Both the position numbers and the translations under genes were made by a program. Source: Candidatus Litorirhabdus singularis (GTDB lineage: Bacteria > Pseudomonadota > Gammaproteobacteria > Pseudomonadales > Halieaceae). From it: a DNA stretch of 64,000 nt. The notes under the pieces are model-generated. The model worked only from the letters and a program-made list of their open reading frames with translations. It was not told where the DNA came from and did not search any database. The DNA lies in assembly GCF_026262625.1 (NCBI RefSeq), contig NZ_SHNN01000002.1, forward strand, positions 496,001 through 560,000, read 5' to 3'. Shown in pieces: positions 48,201 to 57,287 of this stretch. The first letter of the stretch is position 1; each line of letters starts with the position of its first letter.

Positions 48201-48979
48201 AAGCTGCCACGCAATTATTCAGCGACGCCCAGGCGATGCTGAAACGCATCATCGATGAGCGCTGGCTGACTGCCAATGCGGCCATTGGCTTCTGGCCTGC
48301 GGCTCAGGTTAACGGTGATGATATTGAGGTCTACACCAACGAAGACCGCAGTGAAACGCTGGCTACCTTACACCACCTGCGTCAGCAGATGGCCAAAGCG
48401 AACGGGACGGCCAATTACAGCCTGGCCGATTTTGTGGCGCCCGCCGAGACCGGGGTCAAAGACTATGTGGGCGGCTTTGTCGTCACCACCGGCGTCGGTA
48501 TCGATGAGCGCGTCGCAGCCTTTGAGGCCGAGCATGACGATTACAATTCTATTCTACTTAAAGCCCTGGCTGATCGTCTTGCAGAAGCCTTCGCAGAGAC
48601 CATGCATCGTAAGGTTCGCAAGGAATACTGGGGCTACGCCGCCAGCGAAACGTGGAGCAACGAAGATCTGATTCGCGAGCGCTATCAGGGTATTCGTCCG
48701 GCTCCCGGCTACCCCGCCTGCCCGGATCACACCGAGAAAGAAACCCTGTTCCAATTGTTAGACGCAGAGCCAAAAACTGGCGTTAGCCTTACGGAAAGCT
48801 TCGCCATGCTGCCCGCCTCCTCTGTATCCGGTTTCTATTACTCACACCCGGATTCAACCTACTTTGCTATCGGCAAGATTGGCCGCGATCAGGTAGAGCA
48901 GATGGCACAGCGCAAAGGCGTACCGATAGATCAAGTAGAACGCTGGTTGAGACCGAATCTAGATTATCAGGCCGTGTAG
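45278..48979 (+). CDS. metH: Cobalamin-dependent methionine synthase
   Basis: About 1233 residues from ATG 45278; a GTG at 45266 adds four codons. Modules in order are the homocysteine/zinc domain (about 10-330, Cys in GTNCGRR and [11 protein letters not shown]), the methyltetrahydrofolate domain (about 345-620, [17 protein letters not shown]), the B12 domain (about 640-900, with [19 protein letters not shown], the His that ligates cobalt), and the activation domain (about 920-1230, SAM-binding). It moves the methyl group of 5-methyl-THF to homocysteine. A 28-bp palindrome lies just upstream. The MATE transporter gene follows with no gap worth noting. Confidence 0.97.
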   Translation: MSNTSVTKPSIQASLEERILIIDGATGTMIQSYELQEVDYRGERFTDHPSDLKGNNDLLTLTRPDVVHNIHRAYLDAGADLIETNTFNATATAQADYGLEAIVEELNLEAARIARRAADEVTLENPSKPRYVAGVIGPTPRTASISPDVNNPAARNIDYDTLVADYSVATRALIEGGSDIIMIETIFDTLNAKAAIFAIQGVFEELGIELPIMISVTFPDISGRILSGQTPEAFWNAIAHAKPLIVGTNCGRRFQEVRPFAEELANAADCYFSGHFNAGLPNAFGDYDESPEQMHAELREFAERGFLNLVGGCCGTSPAHIEAIAAAVDGIAPRAIPTPIPACRLSGLEPFNIDADSLFVNIGERCNVTGSARFKRLIIEDDLATALDVAREQVEDGAQIIDINMDEGMLDSKGAMVTFLNLIAGEPDISKVPVMIDSSKWDIIEAGLKCVQGKAVVNSISMKEGEAQFMAQARLCRRYGAAVVVMAFDEDGQADTAARKIEICKRSYDILVNQVGFNCNDIIFDPNIFAVATGIEEHNNYAVDFIEAAAVIREQCPGAQISGGVSNVSFSFRGNNPVREAIHSVFLYHAIRSGLSMGIVNAAQLAVYDELDPELREAVEDIILNRREDGTERLLDLAERYRGDGTTAARKEDLSWREESVKKRLEHALVKGINTYILEDAEAARLEATRPIEVIEGPLMDGMNVVGDLFGEGKMFLPQVVKSARVMKQAVAYLQPYIEDEKDEDNSSNGKILMATVKGDVHDIGKNIVGVVLQCNNFEVIDLGVMVSCDEILRVAKAENVDIIGLSGLITPSLDEMVHVASELQRQGFALPLMIGGATTSKAHTAVKIEPVYNAEATIYVPDASRSVSVATQLVSDNKQAFVEKTQADYEVVRVRTAKRKPKAERLPYKEALSRGFKPDWGNYQPPVPSFLGVREFKDYPLQDLVDNIDWTPFFITWELAGKYPAILTDEVVGEAATQLFSDAQAMLKRIIDERWLTANAAIGFWPAAQVNGDDIEVYTNEDRSETLATLHHLRQQMAKANGTANYSLADFVAPAETGVKDYVGGFVVTTGVGIDERVAAFEAEHDDYNSILLKALADRLAEAFAETMHRKVRKEYWGYAASETWSNEDLIRERYQGIRPAPGYPACPDHTEKETLFQLLDAEPKTGVSLTESFAMLPASSVSGFYYSHPDSTYFAIGKIGRDQVEQMAQRKGVPIDQVERWLRPNLDYQAV

Positions 48980-48984
48980 TCAGG

Positions 48985-50328
48985 GTGCCTGAGTCCCGCT
49001 CCGGACAGATTCTCACACTGGGTTTACCGATTACTGCGGCCATGCTGTCGCAGAGTCTGCTCACGCTGGTTGATACCGCAATGGTGGCGGCACTAGACGA
49101 CGCCAGTGCCCTAGCCGCTGTCGGGCTGGGTGGCTATGCCAGCTACTTTGCACTGGCATTGGTGCTGGGCCTGTCGGTTGGCGTGCAAACAGTGGTTGCG
49201 CGCAACATCGGCGCCGGCGACAGTCAGACCGCTTTCAAAGCCCTCAATAGCGGTCTGCTTATGGCTGTGGTAGGCGGTCTGGCACTAACTTTTGCCTGTT
49301 ATTTTGGCGCGCCTTTGCTGGCTAATCTATCCGATGATATGCGCGTTGGAGAAATTGCCATAGAGTACTTTGGCTGGCGCTCACTGGGTCTGACCGCAAT
49401 AGCCATCAACTTCACCTACCGTGGATACTGGACCGGTATTCGGCAAGTCAAAGTGTTTATTCGTATGGTGCTGTTGGTGCAACTGGCCAATTTCGGATTT
49501 TCCTACTGCCTGATCTTCGGCGCCTTCGGTTTTCCGCAGATGGGCGCAGCCGGCTCCGGGCTTGGCACCACATTATCAGTGTCATTGGGGGCGGTCGGCT
49601 ATACGCTGCTGACCCGCTATAGCCGACATGGCGAGTTACTCTTCAAAGCGCTGCCCGATCAGGCAATTTCAAGGGACATACTGCGCCTCTCTGTGCCCAA
49701 CGGCCTGCAGCAGGTCTTTATTGCCGCTGGCATGTTGGTCTATTTCGCCCTACTCGCCCGTATTGATGTTGCAGCGCTGGCAATCGGACACGCCATTATC
49801 AATATTTCCCTGTTTATCATTCTGCCCGGCAATGGTCTTGGTATGGCCGCCACTACTTTGGTGAGTCAGGCCTTGGGTCGCGAACAACCCGATGATGCTC
49901 ACCGCTGGGGCTGGGATACGGTAAAATTGACAGCCGTGTTAATGGCGGTACTGGGGATTCCCTTATGGTTGTTTCCGACTTCCATATTGAGCTTGTTTCT
50001 GCCACAGGAACTGGTGGAGCCGGCTACTCTGCCGCTACGCATTACCGGCATCAGCGCGGTCTTGCAGGCAGTGAGCATGGTCCTTAGCCAGTCCTTACTG
50101 GGAGCCGGTCAAGCCAGACAGGTAATGGTATACTCGACGGCTATGCAATGGTGCATCGGGCTGCCGTTGGCAGCGCTGGTGGGCATTTATTTGGGCTACG
50201 GCCTACTGGGTATGTGGTGCGTGCAACTGGTAGAGCGCGTGGCCGCTGCAACAATTTATACACTGCTCTGGCAACGCCGTAACTGGGCGCCTACGAGAAG
50301 TCTTCAGGTAGCAACTAACAATGAGTGA
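48985..50328 (+). CDS. MATE-family multidrug/sodium efflux transporter
   Basis: A 447-residue integral membrane protein with about 12 spans. The start is GTG 48985, five bases after the metH stop; the next ATG would cut into the first span. N-terminal LGLPITAAMLSQSLLTLVDTAMV and the repeat-like second half (SVPNGLQQVFIAAGMLVYF) are typical MATE sequences. It exports cationic compounds or metabolites in exchange for H+ or Na+. It may be read through from metH and is overlapped by 8 bp by the following DUF2970 gene. Confidence 0.9.
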   Translation: MPESRSGQILTLGLPITAAMLSQSLLTLVDTAMVAALDDASALAAVGLGGYASYFALALVLGLSVGVQTVVARNIGAGDSQTAFKALNSGLLMAVVGGLALTFACYFGAPLLANLSDDMRVGEIAIEYFGWRSLGLTAIAINFTYRGYWTGIRQVKVFIRMVLLVQLANFGFSYCLIFGAFGFPQMGAAGSGLGTTLSVSLGAVGYTLLTRYSRHGELLFKALPDQAISRDILRLSVPNGLQQVFIAAGMLVYFALLARIDVAALAIGHAIINISLFIILPGNGLGMAATTLVSQALGREQPDDAHRWGWDTVKLTAVLMAVLGIPLWLFPTSILSLFLPQELVEPATLPLRITGISAVLQAVSMVLSQSLLGAGQARQVMVYSTAMQWCIGLPLAALVGIYLGYGLLGMWCVQLVERVAAATIYTLLWQRRNWAPTRSLQVATNNE

Positions 50329-50542
50329 TTCAGAGCAAGCTCCGAAAAAAAGCCTTAACCCGCTGAGCTATGTCGGCAGTACCCTGGCCGCTGCATTTGG
50401 TGTGCAGTCGAGTAAAAACCGGGAACGGGATTTTCAGGACGGTAAGGCGATCCACTTCATCGCCACCGGCATTATTGCTACGGTGTTATTTGTCGGCGGG
50501 ATGTATCTGCTGGTTAAGCTCATTCTGGACAACGCCCGCTAG
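50321..50542 (+). CDS. DUF2970 small membrane protein
   Basis: A 73-residue protein with one C-terminal membrane span (about residues 46-68) after a polar N-terminal half with the family signature NPLSYVGSTLAAAFGVQSSKNRERDF. Function is unknown; the family is widespread in proteobacteria. The start overlaps the MATE stop by 8 bp, so it is probably the last gene of a metH, MATE, DUF2970 unit. Confidence 0.88.
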   Translation: MSDSEQAPKKSLNPLSYVGSTLAAAFGVQSSKNRERDFQDGKAIHFIATGIIATVLFVGGMYLLVKLILDNAR

Positions 50543-50574
50543 AGACAGGCGACTTAAGCGCCGCCCGGAAGATA

Positions 50575-50712
50575 TCAGGAAGGCATTCCCGCGAGCCAGA
50601 AGCACAAGGTGCCGATGACAATGGTCATAACCGCAACTACGGCGATTGCATCAGCGCTGCCATCAGTAGGGTCTTTTTCTTCGGCTTGAGGTGCAGGGGC
50701 GTTATCGGACAT
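50575..50712 (-). CDS. 45-residue small single-span membrane protein
   Basis: A 45-residue ORF from ATG 50712 to TGA 50575. A clean ribosome site AGGAG lies about 6 bases upstream (ACTAGGAGAGAACATG). The protein has an acidic start (MSDNAPAPQAEEKDP), then one hydrophobic span (residues about 22-42) ending in FWLAGMPS. Small acidic, single-span proteins of this form often act as regulators or subunits of membrane complexes, but I do not recognise the family. It is convergent with the DUF2970 gene. Confidence 0.7.
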   Translation of the reverse strand: MSDNAPAPQAEEKDPTDGSADAIAVVAVMTIVIGTLCFWLAGMPS

Positions 50713-51030
50713 GTTCTCTCCTAGTGTGAGGTGCTCCAAGGCGCCGCATTATACCGCTATTCCGGTTATGTTCCAGTCCTCGCGTTTACGCTTGCGGTGC
50801 GGGCGTGACAATAGCGGTTTGCGGCGCTGCCCCGCCCTTCTGGCCACCCTTATTCCCGGCTAAGATAGCTCTTGTATCTTATTGTTTCTATTGATTAATG
50901 TTCTGAGCAGCTGAGCTAAGTCTTAGCCCGGTAGCGCTGCGTGAGAGTTCTCTGCACAGATGAAAGAATGCGTTTTCGGCACCCATGATTTCTGGTATGG
51001 TAGCGCCCTTTCCAAGCCGTCGGATTTTCC
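50713..51030. other. Spacer before cysI with weak promoter
   Basis: These 318 bp hold no convincing gene or RNA. On the plus strand TGGTATGGT (50993-51001) resembles an extended -10 box about 30 bp before the cysI start; the -35 is poor. A few short inverted repeats are present but not distinctive. Confidence 0.4.
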
Positions 51031-52698
51031 ATGTACGTATACGATCAAGTGGACCAGCGCATCATTGATGAGCGGGTAGCGCAGTTTCGGGACCAGACAC
51101 AACGCTTTCTGGCCGGAGACATAGCCGAAGAACATTTCTTGCCACTGCGACTGCAGAACGGGCTGTACGTGCAGCGCCTGGCGCCTATGCTGCGCATCGC
51201 CGTGCCCTACGGCATGATGAACAGTGCGCAACTGCGTAAACTGGCTGAAATCAGCCGCAATTTCGACAAGGGCTATGCTCACATCAGCACCCGTCAGAAC
51301 GTGCAGCTGAACTGGCCAGAACTGGCCGATGTTCCTGACATTCTGGCTGAATTGGCCAGTGTGCAGATGCATGCCGTACAAACCAGCGGTAACTGCATAC
51401 GCAACACCACCACCGATCAGTTCGCCGGGGTTGCTGTTGACGAGTTGGAAGATCCAAGGCCATGGTGCGAAATCATTCGGCAGTGGTCCACCTTCCACCC
51501 CGAGTTTGCATTTCTGCCGCGTAAATTCAAAATTGCAGTGTGCGGCACCGAATCAGACCGGGCCGCCATCCACGCCCACGATATTGGCCTGGAGCTGGTA
51601 CCGCACCCTGACAGCGGGGAAATCGGCTTTAAGGTGCTTGCCGGTGGTGGCCTCGGCCGCACACCTGTGATTGGCTCAGTGGTCTGTGAATGGCTGCCCA
51701 AAAAGCACCTGATCACCTACCTTGAGGCCATTCTTCGCGTTTACAACCAGCTGGGACGGCGCGACAACAAGTACAAGGCGCGTATTAAGATTCTGGTTAA
51801 GGCCATGGGCGTGGAAGCTTTCCGCGAACATGTGGAAGAACAATGGAAAGCGCTTAAGGATGGACCCAGCACACTCACAGATGCTGAAATAGATCGCTGC
51901 AAAGGCTTTTTCACCGAACCGGCTTACAAGCAGATTGATGGACTTGCAGCGGCAGCCACGGTTAAAGCCCAAGGTGAGCAGAACCCTGAATTTGGCAACT
52001 GGGTGACGCGCAACACCGTCGCCCATCGCGTGCCAGGCTACCGTATCGTCAATATTTCTCTCAAGGCCACCGGCTATGCGCCAGGTGATATCAGTGATGT
52101 GCAGATGGAAGCTGTGGCCGACTTTGCCGACCAGTACGCTTTTGGTGAACTGCGTTCGACCCACCAGCAAAACCTGGTACTGGCCGACGTCGAGCAGGAA
52201 CACCTGTTCGACCTGTGGCAAAAACTGGATGCACTGGGCCTGGCTACTGCCAACATTGGGTATCTGACAGACGTCATATGCTGCCCGGGTGGCGATTACT
52301 GCGCGCTGGCAAATGCCAAGTCGATACCGGTAGCAGAGGCCATACAGGACCGCTTCGATAACCTCGACTACGTCTACGACCTGGGGCCGCTGGACCTGAA
52401 CATTTCCGGCTGTATGAACGCCTGCGGTCATCACCATATTGGTCACATAGGCGTACTCGGTGTCGATAAAAAGGGCGCCGAGTTTTACCAGGTAAGCCTG
52501 GGCGGCAGTCAGGACAAAGACGCCTCCATTGGCAAAATCCTTGGACCCTCCTTCCAACAGGAAGATATGGCTGATGTGATTGAAAAACTACTCACTACTT
52601 TTGTTGGCCTGCGCCAATCGGAAGAGTCCTTCCTCGATGCTTATCGCAGGGTGGGCCTGGAACCGTTCAAGGAGGCTGTATATGCCAAAGCTGATTAA
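51031..52698 (+). CDS. cysI: Sulfite reductase hemoprotein subunit
   Basis: A 555-residue siroheme enzyme. Siroheme/4Fe-4S Cys ligands are visible in CCPGGDYC and NISGCMNACGHHHIG (about residues 412-445), and the N-terminal half has STRQNVQLNW and TSGNCIRNTTTD typical of the nitrite/sulfite reductase family. It reduces sulfite to sulfide for cysteine synthesis, drawing electrons from a partner. It is overlapped by 17 bp by the DUF934 gene; this pairing supports sulfite rather than nitrite as substrate. Confidence 0.92.
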   Translation: MYVYDQVDQRIIDERVAQFRDQTQRFLAGDIAEEHFLPLRLQNGLYVQRLAPMLRIAVPYGMMNSAQLRKLAEISRNFDKGYAHISTRQNVQLNWPELADVPDILAELASVQMHAVQTSGNCIRNTTTDQFAGVAVDELEDPRPWCEIIRQWSTFHPEFAFLPRKFKIAVCGTESDRAAIHAHDIGLELVPHPDSGEIGFKVLAGGGLGRTPVIGSVVCEWLPKKHLITYLEAILRVYNQLGRRDNKYKARIKILVKAMGVEAFREHVEEQWKALKDGPSTLTDAEIDRCKGFFTEPAYKQIDGLAAAATVKAQGEQNPEFGNWVTRNTVAHRVPGYRIVNISLKATGYAPGDISDVQMEAVADFADQYAFGELRSTHQQNLVLADVEQEHLFDLWQKLDALGLATANIGYLTDVICCPGGDYCALANAKSIPVAEAIQDRFDNLDYVYDLGPLDLNISGCMNACGHHHIGHIGVLGVDKKGAEFYQVSLGGSQDKDASIGKILGPSFQQEDMADVIEKLLTTFVGLRQSEESFLDAYRRVGLEPFKEAVYAKAD

Positions 52699-53110
52699 AG
52701 ATGGTCGGGTAGTTGATGACCAGTGGCAAGGCGAGATCCTGCAGCCGGAACAGATCCCTGAGTCCCCTGCTGCGCCGGTTGCGGTGCAACTGGAACCGGG
52801 ACAAGGCCCAGCTACTATACCCTGCGCACTGTCTAACCTCGGGCTGGTGACAATATTCTTTCCGGCATTTACCGATGGCCGCTGTTTTTCCTATGCCAGA
52901 GAATTGCGAGAAAGCGGCTATACCGGTGAGATAAGAGCTACCGGCCACTTCATTCGAGACCAGTTATTCTATTTGCAGCGCTGTGGTTTTAACGCATTCC
53001 AGTTTGCTGAAGAAGTGGATCTTGATGCCTGTCTCGCGAGCCTGTCTGATTTTAGTGAAAGCTACCAGGCCGCGGTGGACCAGCCAGAGCCGCTGTTTTT
53101 ACGACGCTGA
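52682..53110 (+). CDS. DUF934 protein, sulfite reduction accessory
   Basis: About 142 residues from ATG 52682, overlapping cysI by 17 bp; the frame opens earlier but has no other good start. It has the family signature PAFTDGRCFSYARELR and GHFIRDQLFYLQRCGFNAF. The family is regularly paired with CysI and is thought to help electron delivery or assembly in sulfite reduction. No cofactor motif is seen. The next gene starts 90 bp downstream after a hairpin, so the operon probably ends here. Confidence 0.88.
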   Translation: MPKLIKDGRVVDDQWQGEILQPEQIPESPAAPVAVQLEPGQGPATIPCALSNLGLVTIFFPAFTDGRCFSYARELRESGYTGEIRATGHFIRDQLFYLQRCGFNAFQFAEEVDLDACLASLSDFSESYQAAVDQPEPLFLRR

Positions 53111-53129
53111 TCTCAGCCACCAGTGTCTG

Positions 53130-53144
53130 GCGCTTCGTAAGCGC
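53130..53144 (+). terminator. Weak hairpin after the DUF934 gene
   Basis: GCGCTT-CGT-AAGCGC forms a 6-bp stem 20 bp past the DUF934 stop. There is no U-run, so termination is only a possibility. Confidence 0.25.
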
Positions 53145-53199
53145 AGCACCGGCGCAAATCTATACACCGGTAGCCCACAGTTCTTGATATAGTCGCCTC

Positions 53200-54372
53200 A
53201 TGGATTCGACCAGCGTAACTTTTTCATTTTTCCTGATTTTCAGCGGCGCTGCAGTACTGGCGTCGGTCGCGCTATATACTCGGCAACCACTGATTATTGC
53301 TTATATTGTGCTAGGCGCCGCTCTTGGGCCCTCCGGTATGAATATGGTGAACGACGTCAAACTTCTGTCGGATATCGCCCACGTTGGCATCATATTTCTG
53401 CTGTTTCTACTCGGTCTGGACATGCAGCCGCAGGCGCTATGGTCCACGCTGCGCAAATCGACTCTGATAGCGCTGATATCATCGGCGCTATTTCTCGGTA
53501 CCGGATATGGTGTGGCGTGGCTGTTTGGCTACACTTCCTTTGAGTCACTGATCATTGGCGCTGCGATGATGTTTTCCTCAACCATTATCGGCATCAAACT
53601 GCTACCAACCACGGTGCTGCACCACCGACACATCGGTGAGCTGATGATAGGGCTGTTGTTGCTGCAGGATTTACTGGCCATTTTGGTGCTTATGTTATTG
53701 TTGGGCGCTGCAGGTGGCAGTGAAGATAGCACCAGCGCGATGATGCTGGCGGTGGTCAGCCTGCCTTTGCTGGCGGGTGGCGCTCTGGCCATGGTGCGTT
53801 GGGTGATTATTCCATTGATCACCCGCTTCGACCGCTTTCACGAATACATTTTTCTACTCGCGATTGGCTGGTGCCTGGGCCTGGCCGAGGCAGCTTCTGC
53901 CCTGGGGCTGTCGGCAGAGATAGGTGCGTTTATTGCGGGCATCACGATCGCCACCAGTCCGATTTCTCAGTACATTGCGGTCAACCTGAAGCCGCTACGC
54001 GACTTCTTTTTGATCCTGTTTTTCTTTTCTGTCGGCGCCCGCTTTGAGATCGAGCTGCTCGGTGATGTACTGCTAGCGGCGGTGGTTCTGGCCGTGATGG
54101 CATTGGCCTTAAAGCCGGTGGTCTATCGGTTCCTGCTCAAGGGCGTCAGCGAAAAGCGCACCCTGGCCTGGGATCTTGGTTTTCGTCTGGGGCAAATGTC
54201 CGAGTTCTCGCTGCTAATTGCGTACATGGCTGCCGGTAGCGCGCTGATTTCGCAGCAGGCATCGTCGCTGATCCAGGCAGCGACAATTATCACCTTCGTG
54301 CTGTCGTCCTATATCGTGGTGCTCAACTACCCTACCCCTATCGCGATTTCAGATCGTTTGCGTCGTGATTAA
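53200..54372 (+). CDS. Kef/CPA2-type cation:proton antiporter
   Basis: A 390-residue membrane protein with about 12 spans. CPA2-type features are YIVLGAALGPSG, HVGIIFLLFLLGLDMQPQ and AEIGAFIAGITIATSP with the membrane Asp/Glu region. It lacks the cytosolic RCK/TrkA-N domain present in KefB/C, so it resembles simple Na+(K+)/H+ antiporters. It exchanges a monovalent cation for protons. The gene is monocistronic, with a hairpin at 54399-54415 before the convergent VPLPA-CTERM gene. Confidence 0.88.
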   Translation: MDSTSVTFSFFLIFSGAAVLASVALYTRQPLIIAYIVLGAALGPSGMNMVNDVKLLSDIAHVGIIFLLFLLGLDMQPQALWSTLRKSTLIALISSALFLGTGYGVAWLFGYTSFESLIIGAAMMFSSTIIGIKLLPTTVLHHRHIGELMIGLLLLQDLLAILVLMLLLGAAGGSEDSTSAMMLAVVSLPLLAGGALAMVRWVIIPLITRFDRFHEYIFLLAIGWCLGLAEAASALGLSAEIGAFIAGITIATSPISQYIAVNLKPLRDFFLILFFFSVGARFEIELLGDVLLAAVVLAVMALALKPVVYRFLLKGVSEKRTLAWDLGFRLGQMSEFSLLIAYMAAGSALISQQASSLIQAATIITFVLSSYIVVLNYPTPIAISDRLRRD

Positions 54373-54398
54373 CCGCGACCAGGACGAGTAAATTAGTC

Positions 54399-54415
54399 GG
54401 GGACTCATCGTCCCC
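54399..54415. terminator. Hairpin between the antiporter and the VPLPA-CTERM gene
   Basis: GGGGAC-TCATC-GTCCCC is a 6-bp GC-rich stem with a 5-nt loop between convergent genes. No clear U-run. It may act for either strand. Confidence 0.35.
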
Positions 54416-54501
54416 ACTGATACCGACCTCCCCTCTAGGACCTAATTCATTCTGCCAAGAGAGACTAGACAGGGAGTGCACCCATCAATATACGGATCGT
54501 C

Positions 54502-55203
54502 CTAGCGCGCAGCAGCCCTTTTTTTGGCCGCAACAAGTCCACCCAGGGCAGAAACAAACAGCCAGGCAGCTGCAGGCAGCGGCACGGGGCTGGGTACTGG
54601 TGCAAAGTTAGCGCCAAAATCACCCAACTGAAATTGCCCTGATGAGAGGTCACTCCTGTATGACTGCTCATAATCAACATAATCTGTATCGGCAAAAACC
54701 AGTGCCGAAGTTTCACCCGAACCTATTCCCAAAATGGGCTCAAATTCTTCGTTGTACTCGTTGAACTGGAAATTAAATGACCCGGCAGAAAATCCGTCGA
54801 AGCGATAGGCTGTCATCGCTGGAACTTCGCCCGGTGCATTGCTGTCATCAATATACCCGACATCGAATGTCTCATCGCCGAACCCACCCAAACGCAGTGC
54901 GTGAATCGAAGCGCTCGATGAGATATCGTTTACTACCTGCCAGGTAAACGTCAGTGTATTGTCACCGGCTCTCCATACCTCCGATGTAACAGAACCCGTG
55001 GCAACAATCGCATTGCTATTTTGAACATCGCGGACACTAAAGGAGCCGGTCGTTGTATCAATCAGGCTCCCAAAGCTAAACGGCGAGGTTCCGATGAGTG
55101 GTTCAATGTAACCGTTCGGAGCCAAGGGCGCCGCGGAGGAAAAAGCTGACGACAGAAGCAATGCAGTACCCGACAGAGCACTGAGTAAAGAAGTAGATTT
55201 CAT
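54502..55203 (-). CDS. VPLPA-CTERM (PEP-CTERM-type) exported surface protein
   Basis: A 233-residue exported protein. The signal peptide is residues 1-25 (SAFSSAAP cut region). The C-terminus is a textbook tripartite sorting signal: VPLPAAAWLF, a hydrophobic span (FVSALGGLVAA) and a basic tail (KKRAAAR). An exosortase should cut in this segment and pass the protein to the surface or EPS matrix. The middle region has no catalytic motif and looks like a beta-rich, low-charge adhesin or matrix domain. Exosortase itself is not in this window. A sigma-54 element lies at 55332-55347. Confidence 0.9.
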   Translation of the reverse strand: MKSTSLLSALSGTALLLSSAFSSAAPLAPNGYIEPLIGTSPFSFGSLIDTTTGSFSVRDVQNSNAIVATGSVTSEVWRAGDNTLTFTWQVVNDISSSASIHALRLGGFGDETFDVGYIDDSNAPGEVPAMTAYRFDGFSAGSFNFQFNEYNEEFEPILGIGSGETSALVFADTDYVDYEQSYRSDLSSGQFQLGDFGANFAPVPSPVPLPAAAWLFVSALGGLVAAKKRAAAR

Positions 55204-55331
55204 GAAATATCCCTATATTTTGAAAAACTTGTTAAACGTCCCTATTAAGTGCGGTACTACAAAATCGCTTACCGTCGCTCTGAGCTAAACCGCGGGTTGT
55301 GCTGAGACAGAATGTTACGCTATTCCACAAA

Positions 55332-55347
55332 GCAAGGATTAAGCCAA
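55332..55347 (-). promoter_or_regulatory. Sigma-54 (-24/-12) promoter of the VPLPA-CTERM gene
   Basis: TTGGCTTAATCCTTGC on the minus strand has the fixed GG-N10-GC spacing, with TGGC and TTGC intact as in TGGCAC-N5-TTGC. The predicted start is near 55320, giving a leader of about 117 nt before the ATG at 55203. PEP-CTERM genes in exosortase organisms are often RpoN dependent (PrsK/PrsR), which fits. Confidence 0.65.
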
Positions 55348-55478
55348 CTGTTTATCACCTTGATCTATATAGGTATTTTATTTCGAGGCGGCGAATAAAG
55401 TCTCTCTTTGTAAAAAACTCTGACACTGAATCTCACCGGCAAGATTGGTGCCACCGGGGTCTGGGTTGCCAGGTTTAG

Positions 55479-55496
55479 GGCAGAATTGATTCTGCC
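55479..55496. promoter_or_regulatory. 18-bp palindrome, possible enhancer site for the sigma-54 promoter
   Basis: GGCAGAAT-TG-ATTCTGCC has 8-bp arms and a 2-bp centre and lies about 130 bp upstream of the sigma-54 element, the usual distance for an RpoN activator site. A similar half-site occurs at 54443-54458. Its regulator is unknown. Confidence 0.4.
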
Positions 55497-55523
55497 AACC
55501 GCACCCAAAAGGCTTCCCCAAAA

Positions 55524-55549
55524 CGAAAAAACCGGCCATAAGGCCGGTT
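55524..55549 (-). terminator. Rho-independent terminator of etfBA
   Basis: On the minus strand AACCGGCC-TTAT-GGCCGGTT is followed at once by a T-run (TTTTTT). It lies about 43 bp past the etfA stop and is a strong terminator. Confidence 0.9.
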
Positions 55550-55560
55550 CTAAAAGCATC

Positions 55561-55580
55561 AGCAGCCCTCTCGGGCTGCT
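55561..55580 (-). terminator. Second hairpin just after etfA
   Basis: AGCAGCCC-GAGA-GGGCTGCT (8-bp stem, 4-nt loop) lies between the etfA stop and the main terminator, so the operon ends in two stacked hairpins. Confidence 0.6.
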
Positions 55581-55591
55581 TCAGTCATCGA

Positions 55592-56521
55592 TCAGAGTGC
55601 AGCGTCCAACTCTGGAACAGCCGTAAACAAATCCGCTACCAGACCATAGTCGGCCACCTGGAAGATGGGAGCATCGGGGTCTTTGTTGATCGCAACAATA
55701 ACCTTGGAGTCCTTCATACCCGCCAGATGCTGAATCGCACCGGAAATTCCTACAGCAATATAAAGGTCCGGAGCAACAATCTTGCCGGTTTGCCCAACCT
55801 GCATATCATTCGGCACAAAGCCCGCATCAACAGCGGCACGTGATGCGCCTACTGCAGCGCCTAGTTTGTCGGCGATAGCTTCGAGCATGGCAAAGTTCTC
55901 ACCATTCTGCATACCACGACCACCGGAGATGATCACGTCAGCAGCCGTCAGCTCAGGACGCTCTGAAACGGCCACTTCTTCACTGATAAAGCTAGAGATA
56001 CCGGCGTCGTGAGCTGCGTCAACAGCTTCTATCGTGGCAGAGCCACCGCTGTCGGCAACACCATCAAAGGCGGTTGTACGCACGGTGATAACCTTCTTGG
56101 CATCGGATGATTGTACGGTAGCAATAATATTGCCAGCGTAAATCGGACGCTTGAAGGTATCTGCAGACTCAACCGAAATAATGTCTGAAATCTGACCCAC
56201 ATCCAGCAGTGCAGCAACCCGCGGCAGGTAGTTCTTACCGTTGGCTGTTGAAGGTGCAAGGATATTGTCATAGTCGGCGCCCAATTCGGCGATCAGCAGA
56301 GCCAGATTTTCGGCCAGTTGATGTGCGTAGGCTGCATTATCTGCAACCAACACCTTGCGTACGCCAGCGACTGCTGCGGCGGCGGTTCCGGCGGCAGCAC
56401 AATCAGCTCCTGCGATCAGAATATCTACATCGGCGCCCATAGCTTGAGCCGCAGCGACGGTGTTCAGTGTCGCAGGCTTAATGCTGTTGTTGTCGTGTTC
56501 TGCAATAACTAGAGTACTCAT
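55592..56521 (-). CDS. etfA: Electron transfer flavoprotein alpha subunit
   Basis: A 309-residue ETF alpha subunit. The C-terminal FAD domain has the signature [32 protein letters not shown] and [12 protein letters not shown], the loop that holds FAD. It accepts electrons from acyl-CoA dehydrogenases and passes them to ETF-quinone oxidoreductase, coupling beta-oxidation to respiration. The ATG overlaps the etfB stop by 4 bp. Two hairpins end the operon. Confidence 0.95.
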   Translation of the reverse strand: MSTLVIAEHDNNSIKPATLNTVAAAQAMGADVDILIAGADCAAAGTAAAAVAGVRKVLVADNAAYAHQLAENLALLIAELGADYDNILAPSTANGKNYLPRVAALLDVGQISDIISVESADTFKRPIYAGNIIATVQSSDAKKVITVRTTAFDGVADSGGSATIEAVDAAHDAGISSFISEEVAVSERPELTAADVIISGGRGMQNGENFAMLEAIADKLGAAVGASRAAVDAGFVPNDMQVGQTGKIVAPDLYIAVGISGAIQHLAGMKDSKVIVAINKDPDAPIFQVADYGLVADLFTAVPELDAAL

Positions 56522-57270
56522 GAGATTACCTTCGCCTCGTTCTTCAGTTTGTCGACCAGCTGCTCTACGCTCTCGACGATGATGCCAGCCTGACGTTCTG
56601 CGGGTGGCTCAACCTTGACGGTAGTGAGATGCGCGCTGGGCTCAACGCCCAGATCAGCCGGAGTGTAGACGTCCAACTGCTTCTTCTTTGCCTTCATAAT
56701 GTTAGGCAGAGAAGCGTAACGCGGCTCATTCAAGCGCAGGTCGGTAGTAACGATCGCAGGTAGATTCAAAGCGATTGTCTGCAAACCACCATCTATCTCA
56801 CGTGTTACATTAAGTTTGTCGCCTTCTACCTTGATTTCAGAGGCAAAAGTACCCTGAGGCATATTGGTCAATGCACCCAGCATCTGGCCGGTCTGGTTGT
56901 TGTCACCATCAATGGACTGCTTGCCCAGAATAACCAGCTGTGGCTCTTCTTTAGCAATAACACCCTTGAGCAGTTTGGCAACCACCAGAGGCTCCGGAGA
57001 ACCGTCTGTTTCTACCTGAATACCGCGGTCGGCACCCAGCGCCAGGGCTGTACGAATCTGTTCCTGACAGGACTTATCGCCAATAGATACGGCAATGACT
57101 TCAGTCGCGACGCCAGCTTCTTTAAGGCGTACTGCCTCTTCAATCGCGATTTCACAGAAAGGATTGATAGCCATCTTAACGTTATTCAGATCGGCACCAG
57201 TCCCATCGGCTTTGGCGCGAACTTTGACGTTGTAATCGACAACGCGTTTCACAGCAACAAGAACCTTCAT
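56518..57270 (-). CDS. etfB: Electron transfer flavoprotein beta subunit
   Basis: A 250-residue ETF beta subunit with the conserved region [14 protein letters not shown] (about residues 72-85), [21 protein letters not shown] (about 118-138) and the AMP-binding beta fold. It forms the ETF heterodimer with EtfA. GGAG lies six bases before the ATG. An unusually long, structured leader precedes it, with a TATAAT box near 57445. It overlaps etfA by 4 bp. Confidence 0.95.
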   Translation of the reverse strand: MKVLVAVKRVVDYNVKVRAKADGTGADLNNVKMAINPFCEIAIEEAVRLKEAGVATEVIAVSIGDKSCQEQIRTALALGADRGIQVETDGSPEPLVVAKLLKGVIAKEEPQLVILGKQSIDGDNNQTGQMLGALTNMPQGTFASEIKVEGDKLNVTREIDGGLQTIALNLPAIVTTDLRLNEPRYASLPNIMKAKKKQLDVYTPADLGVEPSAHLTTVKVEPPAERQAGIIVESVEQLVDKLKNEAKVIS

Positions 57271-57287
57271 GGATTCTCCATAGAGTT

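Larger units (their letters stand above)
55204..55591. other. Intergenic block between the VPLPA-CTERM gene and etfA
   Basis: This 388-bp spacer holds no gene. On the minus strand it contains a sigma-54 promoter (55332-55347), a long 5' leader for the VPLPA-CTERM gene, an 18-bp palindrome (55479-55496) in a likely enhancer position, and the etfA terminator (55524-55549) with a second hairpin (55561-55580). Confidence 0.7.

Noticed and set aside
50923-51498. Minus-strand 191-residue frame before and inside cysI
   Set aside because: It overlaps the cysI start and lacks motifs or a ribosome site.
51676-52557. A 293-residue open frame antisense to cysI
   Set aside because: It lies wholly inside a strongly supported cysI gene and has no family motif or ribosome site; it is a shadow frame.
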